From assembly GCA_036960375.1 (NCBI GenBank), contig JBALVY010000002.1, positions 1 through 64,000 of the forward strand: 64,000 nt of DNA, in the 5' to 3' direction. This stretch comes from CAWVSB01 sp036960375. Lineage in GTDB: Bacteria > Pseudomonadota > Gammaproteobacteria > Pseudomonadales > CAWVSB01. Below the pieces are notes generated by a model, which made no database searches, was not told the DNA's origin, and saw only the letters and a list, made by a program, of their open reading frames with translations. Both the position numbers and the translations under genes were made by a program. Below, one piece after another: positions 1 through 8,400 of the stretch (its first letter is position 1; each line of letters begins with the position of its first letter).

Positions 1-52
1 AGCCGATGCATTTGTTCAGGTCCATGACCATGGCGAGTTGTCTATTGCTCAT
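1..52 (-). CDS. Iron-sulfur (beta) subunit of a type II molybdoenzyme, N-terminal fragment
   Basis: Only 17 codons lie inside the window. The translation MSNRQLAMVMDLNKCIG has the 'MDLNKCIG' start typical of NarH/EbdB-type four-cluster ferredoxin subunits, in which this Cys opens the first [4Fe-4S] motif. The start ATG overlaps the stop of the alpha-subunit gene as ATGA (49-52), so the two are probably translationally coupled. The family role is electron transfer from the Mo/FeS alpha subunit to a cytochrome or quinone partner. The rest of the gene, and any gamma subunit or chaperone, lies left of the window. The assignment rests on a short stretch plus strong operon context. Confidence 0.75.
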   Translation of the reverse strand, partial: MSNRQLAMVMDLNKCIG

Positions 53-2808
53 GATTCAGGCCCTCCTGATACGTACTCGGCGCGTTCGATATCGATGCCG
101 GATTCATTGGATAACTGATTGGGATTCCAGCGGAACAGGGCAAACTTGAGATGGCCCCAGTTACCTACCAGTTCCAGCGGTTGGATCAGGGTCGCCACTA
201 CATGGTTAAGGCCCTTCCTTTCACGCATCTGATAGGGCTCCCAGGCGTGTTCCATCATCACTTGGTCGTCTCGCACCGTGGGTACCACCTTGGCTTGGGC
301 GAAGAATTCTCCCAAGCCGTTAAACACCCGTACCTGGCCGCCATCCTCGATACCCTTTGCCGAGGCCATGGCCGGGTTAATATAGACATGGGGTTCGCCG
401 CGCTGTTGGCGCATCATGTATTTATTGGCACGCCAGGTGGTGTGAATACCCCAGCGGGTATGCGGGGTATAGAATGTATAGGGATAGTTCGATGCTTGCG
501 GGCCGGCGTTCATTCGTGCTGTTGGCACTGTCGAATTCAGTTTCTGGTACCAGTCATGGTCGCAGTAGAAAGTGATACGGCCGGACAGGGTGGGGTAGGG
601 GTCTTTATCTTCTGTCTGTCGTTGCCAGGGTTGTACCGGTTCGTTGGGTTTTACCTTGGAACTTACAGGAGAGGGGCTTTCCCACATGGTGAGAAAGCCT
701 TTTTCGACACCTTCTTCAAAGGTCTGGCCCTGAAACTGGGGGCTATTTTCAATCATATATTTCACTTGTGCTTTCGCATCCATGACGGTGCTATTCATGG
801 TGTAATCGTCGTGAATGGTATGCAAGTCACGTGTGAAAGGCCCGTCTGGGTAAGAGGTGATTCCCCTTGCGATAGCTTTCTCCTGAATCTTTTTGGTCAG
901 CAGGACAAATATATCCCACTCTGGCTTGCCTTCTCCGATGGGTTTTACCGGCGCGGTAAACAGGTTGGCAAAGCGGTGTATCGGTGTTACGCGGAAATCC
1001 CAGCTCTCATAGTGGCCAGAGCCGGGCAGGATGTAATCTGCATACATGGCAGTGGAGTCCATGCGGATATTGATATTAACAAATAGTTCGGAGAATTCTT
1101 CCAGCATACGTTCCCGGTAATGCGGCCCCTTGTTGCGCTGGAATTTATTATCCGCCATCAGTATCGCGCCTTTAATGCCGTTGTAGACGGGCATCTGGCC
1201 GGTTTCGATCGACTCCTCGATCATCTCTTGCATCTCTTCGATATCGAAACCGGCGCGGGCCTTCAGTTTTTCGTTATCGTAGTGCGCTCTGGCTTCAATG
1301 ATTTTTTTACCGTGCACGAACTCGCCCAGGCCGCCGCACTCAAAGTTCGGAGCTTTGCCTGTATTTGCGAAGCCCATCAGGTAAGTTGACTCCCAGCCCC
1401 AGTCTGTCCAGGGACTCCAGAAACCGCCTTTATTGCCGTTGTGGCCGGTAAGAGCGCACATCAGAATTTGTGCCCACTGAGTGTAAATACCATTGAGCAT
1501 TTTAGCAGAGGCAAATCCCGACACTACCGCGGCCTTTTTGGCTTTGGCAAAAAGTCGTGCTTCTTCGCGCACGATGTCCGGATGTAGATCTGTATGAGCC
1601 TGAGTTGATTCGGGTGAAAACATCATCGCTTCGGCGTGCATATGGACAAAGGCGGGCTGGACTGCAACGCCCTTGACCTCAAACCGGCCGTTCAGAGCAG
1701 GGTCCATGTCGCCCAGTGCAAGTGTCTTACGCTCGCTTCCCATGGAACCTGGTGCCTCCACGGCTTTGTTTGTCTTGCTGTCCCACAGATAGAAAATATC
1801 TTCACTACCGCCGTCCACTATATCGGCCTGGCGCAGCAGTTTCTCATTGTCATCGCGTACTAACAGAGTCAGATCGGTTTGTTCTTTAATGAAGCTCCAG
1901 TCCACCAGGCCTTCTTCAAGAATGGTATACACCATGCTCATGTAGAGGAAGGGATCAGCGCCCGGTTTTATGTTGAGCCAGCGATCCGCGTGGATGGCGG
2001 TGGGGCTGTAGTCGGGTGCGGTTATGACAACGCGCGCTCCGTTGTATTTTGCTTCCCATAGGTAATGGGCATCGGGGATACGGGTCGCGTTGATATTAAT
2101 GTAGGACAATAACAGATAGTCTGCGTCAAACCAGGCGTCCGAGGTAGCATTTTGTATGGCGTCGCCATAGGCAAGTTGTTGTCCCGACTGACCATCTCCG
2201 ACGTCAGTTATCTGGTCTTCCTGAATGCCCCCTAGCAAGGTGGCAAAGCGCAGGCCTGCAGCCAGTTTACCGTTGGATACGATACCGGTGCCGGTATGGG
2301 TCATTAGACAGCCGGGCCCGTGTTCCTCGTACATATCGATCACCTTGTCGGCGATTTCATCGGTAGCCTGATCCCAGGTGATACGCTGCCACTTGCCCTC
2401 GCCGCGCTCGCCCGCGCGTTTCATGGGGTAGCGAATTCGGTCGGGTTCATACATGGCCTGGGAATGGATGGCGCCTTTCTGGCAACCGCGCGGATTAGTG
2501 TCTGGAATGTTATCGGCTATTTGCGGGTATTGGGCTAGTTGTTCTTCGCGTACCACGATACCGTCTTTGGCGATGATCTTGAAAGCACAGTTGCCGTGAC
2601 AGTTGACGCAGTGGGCAGCGAATCCTACCACGTCGTGTTCGTATTCCTTGCGGTAGGCGTCCTCCCAGCCCCGGTAGGGGTAGTCGGTCTTCAAAGTATT
2701 GTGGATGGGTTCGAGGGAACTTAGAGACCAGGCCTGATTGGCGCTAAGCACTCCAATACCGGTGATAGTGGAAGCCTTGAGAAAATCACGGCGGTCGAGC
2801 TTTTTCAT
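49..2808 (-). CDS. Molybdopterin oxidoreductase alpha subunit, type II DMSO reductase family, Tat-exported
   Basis: This 919-aa protein begins with a twin-arginine signal (RRDFLK, residues 6-11, then a hydrophobic stretch), so it is probably exported folded with its cofactor. The FeS0 motif is H66-x3-C70-x3-C74-x34-C109. Histidine in the first position marks the type II group (NarG, ethylbenzene, dimethylsulfide and steroid C25 dehydrogenases, selenate and chlorate reductases). 'TRIPDAHYLWEAKYNG' is also NarG/EbdA-like, and an Asp near 202-205 could be the Mo ligand. I chose ATG 2808 rather than an in-frame start 25 codons upstream, because it has an AGGGGA Shine-Dalgarno and sits directly before the Tat motif. 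ATGA overlaps link it to both neighbours. The substrate cannot be read from sequence. The divergent acyl-CoA ligase/PHA operon suggests a hydrocarbon, steroid or similar carbon source, which is inference. Confidence 0.9.
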   Translation of the reverse strand: MKKLDRRDFLKASTITGIGVLSANQAWSLSSLEPIHNTLKTDYPYRGWEDAYRKEYEHDVVGFAAHCVNCHGNCAFKIIAKDGIVVREEQLAQYPQIADNIPDTNPRGCQKGAIHSQAMYEPDRIRYPMKRAGERGEGKWQRITWDQATDEIADKVIDMYEEHGPGCLMTHTGTGIVSNGKLAAGLRFATLLGGIQEDQITDVGDGQSGQQLAYGDAIQNATSDAWFDADYLLLSYININATRIPDAHYLWEAKYNGARVVITAPDYSPTAIHADRWLNIKPGADPFLYMSMVYTILEEGLVDWSFIKEQTDLTLLVRDDNEKLLRQADIVDGGSEDIFYLWDSKTNKAVEAPGSMGSERKTLALGDMDPALNGRFEVKGVAVQPAFVHMHAEAMMFSPESTQAHTDLHPDIVREEARLFAKAKKAAVVSGFASAKMLNGIYTQWAQILMCALTGHNGNKGGFWSPWTDWGWESTYLMGFANTGKAPNFECGGLGEFVHGKKIIEARAHYDNEKLKARAGFDIEEMQEMIEESIETGQMPVYNGIKGAILMADNKFQRNKGPHYRERMLEEFSELFVNINIRMDSTAMYADYILPGSGHYESWDFRVTPIHRFANLFTAPVKPIGEGKPEWDIFVLLTKKIQEKAIARGITSYPDGPFTRDLHTIHDDYTMNSTVMDAKAQVKYMIENSPQFQGQTFEEGVEKGFLTMWESPSPVSSKVKPNEPVQPWQRQTEDKDPYPTLSGRITFYCDHDWYQKLNSTVPTARMNAGPQASNYPYTFYTPHTRWGIHTTWRANKYMMRQQRGEPHVYINPAMASAKGIEDGGQVRVFNGLGEFFAQAKVVPTVRDDQVMMEHAWEPYQMRERKGLNHVVATLIQPLELVGNWGHLKFALFRWNPNQLSNESGIDIERAEYVSGGPES

Positions 2809-3008
2809 TTTACGTCCCCTGTGGTTAGCGTAAGTTTCCCTGCTTGATTCCCATTCGTTTGCAGGTGTTTTGTAGTCAAGCACGGCTCTGCCAACCGATC
2901 CTTTTTGAGCGCTTCCTCGGTAGCCGGGTCAACCGGTTTGCGAATATCCAGGGTCTTGTTGGCGGCTTGTGCTAAGAAGGATCTTAAATCTGCTTGGCAG
3001 TATTTCAT
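2805..3008 (-). CDS. Short ORF with UbiD-like N-terminus, possibly a truncated gene
   Basis: A 67-aa ORF directly upstream of the molybdoenzyme. Its stop and the next start form ATGA, so it could act in translational coupling. Residues 6-30 (DLRSFLAQAANKTLDIRKPV, then DP..E) resemble the N-terminus of UbiD-family decarboxylases ('DLR-x-FL ... KPVDP-x-x-E'). UbiD enzymes are about 450-500 aa, so at most the first helix and strand remain, and the C-terminal half is not recognisable. A GTG three codons upstream is an alternative start. It may be a decayed ubiD fragment kept as a leader peptide, or a small protein of its own. No function is assigned. Confidence 0.45.
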   Translation of the reverse strand: MKYCQADLRSFLAQAANKTLDIRKPVDPATEEALKKDRLAEPCLTTKHLQTNGNQAGKLTLTTGDVK

Positions 3009-3100
3009 CTCACTCACTCAAGGTAATGGATTGGACGTCGCAGTTTATGGCACCAGTTAGGGTATTGTAGTGCAGGCAGTCACCATTGACAAATTTATCA

Positions 3101-3129
3101 TTGACAATTAACATAATTATCATTAAATT
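3101..3129 (+). promoter_or_regulatory. Candidate sigma70 promoter for the acyl-CoA ligase/PHA operon
   Basis: TTGACA at 3101-3106, a 17-nt spacer, then TAAATT at 3124-3129. A second TTGACA lies 15 bp upstream (3086-3091), making a short direct repeat. The interval lies between the divergent molybdoenzyme and acyl-CoA ligase operons. The spacer contains ATAATTATCATTA (3113-3125), which resembles half of a Fur-type box and recurs before the TonB receptor at 48473. Read by eye only. Confidence 0.4.
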
Positions 3130-3133
3130 CTAT

Positions 3134-3145
3134 ATCTTATAAGAT
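3134..3145. promoter_or_regulatory. 12-bp palindrome ATCTTATAAGAT, candidate operator
   Basis: A perfect palindrome just downstream of the candidate -10, a typical repressor position. An 11/12 match, ATCTTATAAGGT, lies at 45287-45298 upstream of the racemase-like/lyase gene pair. A TetR-type regulator is encoded at 45680-46333, but nothing ties it to the site. Confidence 0.3.
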
Positions 3146-3210
3146 TTAAAGGCTGCCTGCGGAGATATGGTTTCGCAGTTTTCCGAGTCATTATCAGAGG
3201 AGAATATAAA

Positions 3211-4833
3211 TTGTTGGGATTAATGCAGGATTTTCCACTGATTATTCCGCGCTTGCTGACGTATGCGGAAAAATTTCACCGCCATACAGAAATTGTCTCG
3301 CGGCGGTTAGAAGGCGATATCCACCGCTACACCATAGGCGATATGGGGCGACGTTCGCGCCAGTTGGCTAATGCCCTGGCTAGACTGGGCGTTGAGCCGG
3401 GTCAGGTAGTGGGTACCATTGCATGGAATGGTTACCGGCATATGGAGTTGTACTACGCCTTGCCGGGTAGCCAGGCGCTCTATCACACCATCAATCCGCG
3501 CCTGTCGTCCCAGCAGTTGAGCTACGTCATCAGCCATGCGGAAGATCAATATATATTCGTAGAGGCCATGTTTGTGCCCTTACTGGAAAATGTGCTTAAG
3601 GATATACCGGCAGTGAAGGGCTTCGTCGTACTGTGTGATGAAGATGCAATGCCCGACACGTCTTTACCTAATGCGCACTGTTACGAAACACTGCTGGCCG
3701 CCGAGAGTGATGACTACCAATGGCAGGATTTCGACGAGAATACCGCCGCAGGAATTTGTTATACCTCTGGTACAACGGGCAATCCCAAGGGCGTGGTCTA
3801 TTCTCATCGTGCTCTTATATTACAGGCCATGAATTCGGCCATCCACATGGAGATCACTGCGCGGGATTCTGTTCTGCCCATAGTCCCTATGTTCCATGTC
3901 AACGGCTGGACTCTTCCCTATACAGCGCTGGTTATGGGGATAAAGTTGGTGTTGCCAGGGAAGGATCTGGATGGCGCCAGTGTCTTTGAGTTACTGGATG
4001 CCGAGAAAGTCAGTTTCTCCGCAGGCGTACCCACAGTCTGGCAGATGTTGTTTGACCACCTGGAGGAATCTGGCCAGAAGTTGCCCTATCTGAATAAAAT
4101 TGTTATCGGCGGCTCGGCAGCGGCGCGCTCCATGCTGGAGACTTTTCGCGATAAGTACGATGTCGAACCCCTGCATGCCTGGGGTATGACGGAAACCAGT
4201 TCAATCGGCTCTACCCCTACGATGACAAGCCATGTTGCCTGCCAGGGAGAGGAGGCGATTATGCGCTCAAAAATGACCCAGGGTAGAGGAATATTTGGCG
4301 CTGAGCTGAAAATTGTAGGTGAAGACGGCGCCGAATTGCCTATGGACGGTAAGTCAGCGGGCACACTCTGTATTCGCGGTTGGGCGGTTTCCAGTGCCTA
4401 CCTGAAGGCCGAGAGCAACAAGGAATTCACCGAAGACGGTTGGTTTGATACAGGAGACCTGGCGACGCTAAACGAGTACGGCTACCTGCAATTGACGGAC
4501 CGCGCCAAGGATATGATCAAGTCCGGCGGCGAGTGGATCAGTTCCATTGATCTTGAAAATGCCGCCAGCGGACATCCTGACTTGGCCGCGGCAGCCGTGA
4601 TCGGTATTCACCACCCCAAGTGGGAAGAGCGTCCCTTGCTGGTGGTGGTGTTGAAGCCAGGCCATTCACTCGATAAAACGAGTGTGCTGCAATACCTTGA
4701 AGGCAAGGTGGCCAAATGGTGGCTACCCGACGATATTGTCACAGCAGACGCTTTACCCCTGGGTGCCACCGGCAAAGTGCAAAAGAATGAATTGCGCGAG
4801 CAGTTCAAAAGCTACAGTTTTCCCGGCGTCTGA
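3211..4833 (+). CDS. AMP-forming fatty acyl-CoA synthetase (medium-chain, AlkK-like)
   Basis: This 540-aa enzyme has the ANL-superfamily order: P-loop YTSGTTGNPKG near residue 184, GMTETSS near 325, WFDTGDL near 411 and the catalytic lysine region GKVQK near 520. It activates a carboxylic acid with ATP and CoA in the cytoplasm. Length and the compact N-terminus fit medium-chain AlkK-type ligases better than long-chain FadD, but specificity is inferred. The TTG start at 3211 is preferred because AGAGGAG lies 8 nt upstream; the next ATG (3223) is 20 nt away. It is the first gene of a run into phaC (1-nt gap) and phaZ, so it probably supplies acyl-CoA for PHA synthesis or beta-oxidation. Confidence 0.9.
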   Translation: MLGLMQDFPLIIPRLLTYAEKFHRHTEIVSRRLEGDIHRYTIGDMGRRSRQLANALARLGVEPGQVVGTIAWNGYRHMELYYALPGSQALYHTINPRLSSQQLSYVISHAEDQYIFVEAMFVPLLENVLKDIPAVKGFVVLCDEDAMPDTSLPNAHCYETLLAAESDDYQWQDFDENTAAGICYTSGTTGNPKGVVYSHRALILQAMNSAIHMEITARDSVLPIVPMFHVNGWTLPYTALVMGIKLVLPGKDLDGASVFELLDAEKVSFSAGVPTVWQMLFDHLEESGQKLPYLNKIVIGGSAAARSMLETFRDKYDVEPLHAWGMTETSSIGSTPTMTSHVACQGEEAIMRSKMTQGRGIFGAELKIVGEDGAELPMDGKSAGTLCIRGWAVSSAYLKAESNKEFTEDGWFDTGDLATLNEYGYLQLTDRAKDMIKSGGEWISSIDLENAASGHPDLAAAAVIGIHHPKWEERPLLVVVLKPGHSLDKTSVLQYLEGKVAKWWLPDDIVTADALPLGATGKVQKNELREQFKSYSFPGV

Positions 4834-4834
4834 A

Positions 4835-6532
4835 ATGAACAGCCAGGAAAAACTGATCCAGCAGGTTTTGGAAGAGCACCCGGAACCTACGGTCGCGCTG
4901 AATCCATTGACGGGTTTTCACATCGACGACATGCGGCAGATTGCCGCTAAAGCAGCTCTGCAGGGTATGCGCCAGCCGCTGATTCTGGGCAAGCACCTTG
5001 CGAGTCATGCACGAAAATTGGTGGACATACGCGCCAATAAAGCGAATTACAAACCCGCGGTACGCGATCGACGATTTCAAGATGAAGTGTGGCAGGACAG
5101 CGCTTTTTACCAGCGATTGATGCAACGATATTTCGCCCTGAACGAATCTTTGGAAGAGTGGGTAGATGATCTGGATCTGAACACCGTGGACAAGCTACGC
5201 GCAGAATTTCTGTTGCGCATAGTAGGGGACTCCATTGCACCAACCAATACATGGTTGGGTAACCCCCAAGCGCTACGCAAAGCGCGCCAGACCCGAGGCA
5301 AGAGCGTGCTTAAAGGTCTGAAAAACCTGCTGGGAGATGTCCGCAACAACCATGGCATACCGGCCCAGGTGAAAAGTGATAATTTTGAACTGGGAAAAAA
5401 CCTGGCGACGACCCCTGGCGCGGTAGTTTTCAAAAATGAGGTGCTGGAGTTAATTCAGTACCAACCGGCGACAGAGCAGGTCCATCGACGACCGCTGTTA
5501 TTCGTGCCGGCCATGGTTAACAAATACTACGTGCTCGACCTAAGCCCGGATCGCAGTATGCTCAAGTTTGCAGTAGACAGCGGCCTACAGGTATTTATGG
5601 TGAGTTGGCGCAATCCTGGTATCGAACAGTCGACCTGGGGAGTGGAGAAGTATGCCCTGGCGTTGATGGAGGCGATTACGGCGGTGAAAACCATTACCCG
5701 CAGCAAGGACCTGAATCTATATACCCTTTGTTCCGGCGCGATGATGACTCTGGCCATGGCTTCTGCCATGAAGGGGCGGGGTGATAATTCCATTCACTCG
5801 ATGACCATCGGTGTGTGCATGCTGGATCTTCAGAGAACGGATATGGAGATGACTGCTCTGGCGGGCCCCCAGGTCTATGAAAAGGTGAAGAAGCGCTCCC
5901 GCAAGGCGGGAATACTTAATGGACATGAGCTGGCTACATCCATGTTGTGGCTAAGACCTCAGGATTTGATCTGGGGCAATGTGGTTAACAACTACCTGCT
6001 GGGCAATGAACCACCTGAATTTGACCTGCTTTTCTGGAACAACGATTGGACTAACCTTCCGGCACAACTTCACTGCGATGTGATTGATATGTTCCATAAG
6101 GGAACGTTGACGTCTGCAGGTGCCCTGTCTATTGATGGCGCTCCGGTAGACCTCGCTAACCTGGATTGTGATAAGTACATTGTCGGCGGAACGTCGGATC
6201 ACATTACGCCTTGGAAGGCGTGTTATCGCGGTGTTCACGTCTATGGTGGCAATACTGAATTTGTGCTGTCCAATAGTGGCCATATGCAGACCTTACTCAA
6301 TTCACCGACCAAGAAGCGTGCTAGTTTTTTCCTAAACAAAGATCTGCCTGTTGCGGCGGATGAGTGGTTGAAGGGCGCAGAACTAGAGCAGGGTTCCTGG
6401 TGGTTGCACTGGCGAGATTGGTTATCCGAAAGGTCTCTTGGCAAGAAATCAGCGCCGCGAAAATTGGGCAACAAGGTATATCCTGCCGGGGTGGCCGCTC
6501 CCGGCGAATACGTTTATGAGCAATCCGAATGA
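4835..6532 (+). CDS. phaC: Poly(3-hydroxyalkanoate) synthase
   Basis: 565 aa. It polymerises (R)-3-hydroxyacyl-CoA into PHA at granule surfaces. The family signature 'NKYYVLDLSPDRS' and '...SWRNPG' is present, and the catalytic triad can be placed at Cys299, Asp455 (GGTSDHITPW) and His483 (SGHMQTLLNS). The C-terminus has the 'GSWWLHW' motif. Length and operon (acyl-CoA ligase before, depolymerase after) fit the medium-chain class II type. Oddly, the lipase-like box is T-L-C-S-G rather than G-x-C-x-G, with the first Gly replaced. The start ATG 4835 is one base after the ligase stop; a longer in-frame extension overlaps the ligase gene and is unlikely. The stop overlaps phaZ as ATGA. Confidence 0.92.
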   Translation: MNSQEKLIQQVLEEHPEPTVALNPLTGFHIDDMRQIAAKAALQGMRQPLILGKHLASHARKLVDIRANKANYKPAVRDRRFQDEVWQDSAFYQRLMQRYFALNESLEEWVDDLDLNTVDKLRAEFLLRIVGDSIAPTNTWLGNPQALRKARQTRGKSVLKGLKNLLGDVRNNHGIPAQVKSDNFELGKNLATTPGAVVFKNEVLELIQYQPATEQVHRRPLLFVPAMVNKYYVLDLSPDRSMLKFAVDSGLQVFMVSWRNPGIEQSTWGVEKYALALMEAITAVKTITRSKDLNLYTLCSGAMMTLAMASAMKGRGDNSIHSMTIGVCMLDLQRTDMEMTALAGPQVYEKVKKRSRKAGILNGHELATSMLWLRPQDLIWGNVVNNYLLGNEPPEFDLLFWNNDWTNLPAQLHCDVIDMFHKGTLTSAGALSIDGAPVDLANLDCDKYIVGGTSDHITPWKACYRGVHVYGGNTEFVLSNSGHMQTLLNSPTKKRASFFLNKDLPVAADEWLKGAELEQGSWWLHWRDWLSERSLGKKSAPRKLGNKVYPAGVAAPGEYVYEQSE

Positions 6533-7362
6533 ATAAACCAGACCGAGTAACGAATACAACAGACAGTTGGATCAATATCGACTGGCATGAATTTCGTGGC
6601 ATGCGAATACGTTATGGCCTTAGGCCTGGCAAGGCCGGCACTGTCCCGCTGTTGATCTTCAATGGTGTAGGCCAGAGTATCGAGGTGTTGCAGCCCCTGA
6701 TTGACGAGCTGAAGGATGTGACGATTGTTGTATATGACGTGCCGGGCACGGGTCTTTCGGATACGCCCATACTGCCATGGCGTTACCGGCAACATGCAGC
6801 CGTAGCCGGTTCCCTCCTGAATTACCTCGGCTATGAGCAGGTTATTGCCATGGGCATATCCTGGGGCGGCCCGCTTGCACAGCAGTTTACAAAGCAGTAT
6901 CCCGAGCTGGTGCAGAAGCTGATTCTTACGGTGTCGCCACCGGGTAACCTGATGGTGCCGGGTAAACCGGGCGTCTACTGGCGCATGGCCCATGTTAAGC
7001 GATTTTCAGACCCCAGCTATGCGCGCAGCATCGCGGGTGAAATTTATGGCGGCAGTATTCGCGAAGATGCCTATCCTGTCGACGCCCATATGGCAAGACT
7101 GAAGCCGCCGAATCCGCGTGGCTATCTCTATCAGGTATTGGCAATGTGGGGATGGACCAGCGTTACCTGGCTGCGTCGTTTGACCCAACCTACTTTAATT
7201 ATCCAAGGAGAAGATGACCCCATGGTGCCTAACATCAATGCGCATGCATTGGCTTGGCTGATCCCTAATTCACAACTGCAATTTATAGATTGTGGTCATA
7301 TGTTGATACTGACCAGGGTTCCCGAACTGTCTCGGCTGGTCAAAAAATTTATGGTGGCCTGA
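6529..7362 (+). CDS. phaZ: Intracellular PHA depolymerase, alpha/beta hydrolase
   Basis: This 277-aa protein closely follows the Pseudomonas medium-chain PhaZ pattern: 'PLLIFNGVG', 'DVPGTG', nucleophile Ser111 in GISWGG, 'VMVPGKP'-like stretch (LMVPGKPGVYW), acid Asp229/230 in GEDDPMVP and His257 in DCGHML. It hydrolyses stored polyester to 3-hydroxy acids. No signal peptide is seen, consistent with granule-bound intracellular action. The start overlaps the phaC stop by 4 nt, so synthase and depolymerase are coupled as in class II pha clusters. The following phosphotransferase starts 4 nt after the stop. Confidence 0.9.
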   Translation: MNKPDRVTNTTDSWINIDWHEFRGMRIRYGLRPGKAGTVPLLIFNGVGQSIEVLQPLIDELKDVTIVVYDVPGTGLSDTPILPWRYRQHAAVAGSLLNYLGYEQVIAMGISWGGPLAQQFTKQYPELVQKLILTVSPPGNLMVPGKPGVYWRMAHVKRFSDPSYARSIAGEIYGGSIREDAYPVDAHMARLKPPNPRGYLYQVLAMWGWTSVTWLRRLTQPTLIIQGEDDPMVPNINAHALAWLIPNSQLQFIDCGHMLILTRVPELSRLVKKFMVA

Positions 7363-7366
7363 AGCT

Positions 7367-8389
7367 ATGATTGCAGAAAACATAAATAACACTACAGCCT
7401 CGCTGGCATCCTATCTTGAACAGCACATAGACGGCTTTCGTGGCCCAGTGAGCTTGGAGGCGTTTGACCAGGGGCAATCCAACCCAACATTTCTGTTAAA
7501 GGCTCGAAGCGGAAATTATGTATTGCGGCGCAAACCACCGGGTGAATTACTTGCCTCAGCACATGCGGTAGATCGTGAATACCGGGTGCTGACGGCGCTT
7601 GCGGATACTGAAGTACCAGTGGCGCGCGCTTATCATTTGTGCGAAGACGACTCTATTATCGGTTCCATGTTTTATGTCATGAGCTTTGAAGAGGGGCGAA
7701 TCTTCTGGGATCCCGCGCTGCCCGAATTGGATCCAGCGCGGCGGCGCTCCATCCTGGAGGCACAGGTGGGAGCATTGGCAGCCATACATAATATCAATGT
7801 GGATGCGGTTGGCCTGGGTGATTACGGCTCCACAGGGAATTACTACGAGAGACAGATTTCTCGCTGGAGTAAGCAGTATAGATCCGCCGAAACGGAAAGC
7901 ATCCCCGCTATGGAAGCGCTGATGCAGTGGCTACCTGCCAATTTGCCGGAAGATGACGGCAAGCGCTGTTTGATTCACGGAGACTACCGCCTTGACAACC
8001 TAATTTATCACCCTACAGAACCGCGCGTGTTGGCGGTATTGGACTGGGAGTTATCGACCCTGGGTCACCCTCTGGCCGACTTGGCTTACCTGTGCATGTG
8101 TATGCGCCTGCCGGAAGTGGGACCACTGAAGGGAATTGGCGGCAAAGACCCACTGCAATTGGGCGTGCCCACAGAAGCCGAGATGATGTCTCTCTATTGC
8201 CAGCTTCGCGATATTGGAAGTATCGATAACTGGACGTTTTACCTCGCCTTCAGTTACTTCCGAGTGGCCTCCATTTTGCAGGGAGTATACAAACGTGCGC
8301 AGATGGGCAATGCATCTGACCCTTCGGCAATTTCCCGAGACAACTCGGCGCCGGCCCTGGCCAACATGGCTGCAGAATTAATGAATTGA
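7367..8389 (+). CDS. Aminoglycoside-phosphotransferase-fold kinase, ACAD10/11 N-domain type
   Basis: 340 aa with the APH kinase fold: HGDYRLDN catalytic loop at residues 204-211 and the Mg-binding 'VLDWELSTLGHP' segment about 20 residues on. 'DQGQSNPTF' and 'LRRKPPGELLASAH' are characteristic of the phosphotransferase domain fused to acyl-CoA dehydrogenase in ACAD10/11, which phosphorylates 4-hydroxyacyl-CoA so it can enter beta-oxidation. That role is known for the family and is a plausible inference here. A partner acyl-CoA dehydrogenase is not present in this window. It lies between phaZ (4-nt gap) and an SDR. Confidence 0.8.
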   Translation: MIAENINNTTASLASYLEQHIDGFRGPVSLEAFDQGQSNPTFLLKARSGNYVLRRKPPGELLASAHAVDREYRVLTALADTEVPVARAYHLCEDDSIIGSMFYVMSFEEGRIFWDPALPELDPARRRSILEAQVGALAAIHNINVDAVGLGDYGSTGNYYERQISRWSKQYRSAETESIPAMEALMQWLPANLPEDDGKRCLIHGDYRLDNLIYHPTEPRVLAVLDWELSTLGHPLADLAYLCMCMRLPEVGPLKGIGGKDPLQLGVPTEAEMMSLYCQLRDIGSIDNWTFYLAFSYFRVASILQGVYKRAQMGNASDPSAISRDNSAPALANMAAELMN

Positions 8390-8400
8390 GGAGTTTAGCG

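Noticed and set aside
151..1086. Long plus-strand open frame opposite the molybdoenzyme gene
   Set aside because: The antisense frame has no domain, while the minus-strand frame has the FeS and Tat motifs.
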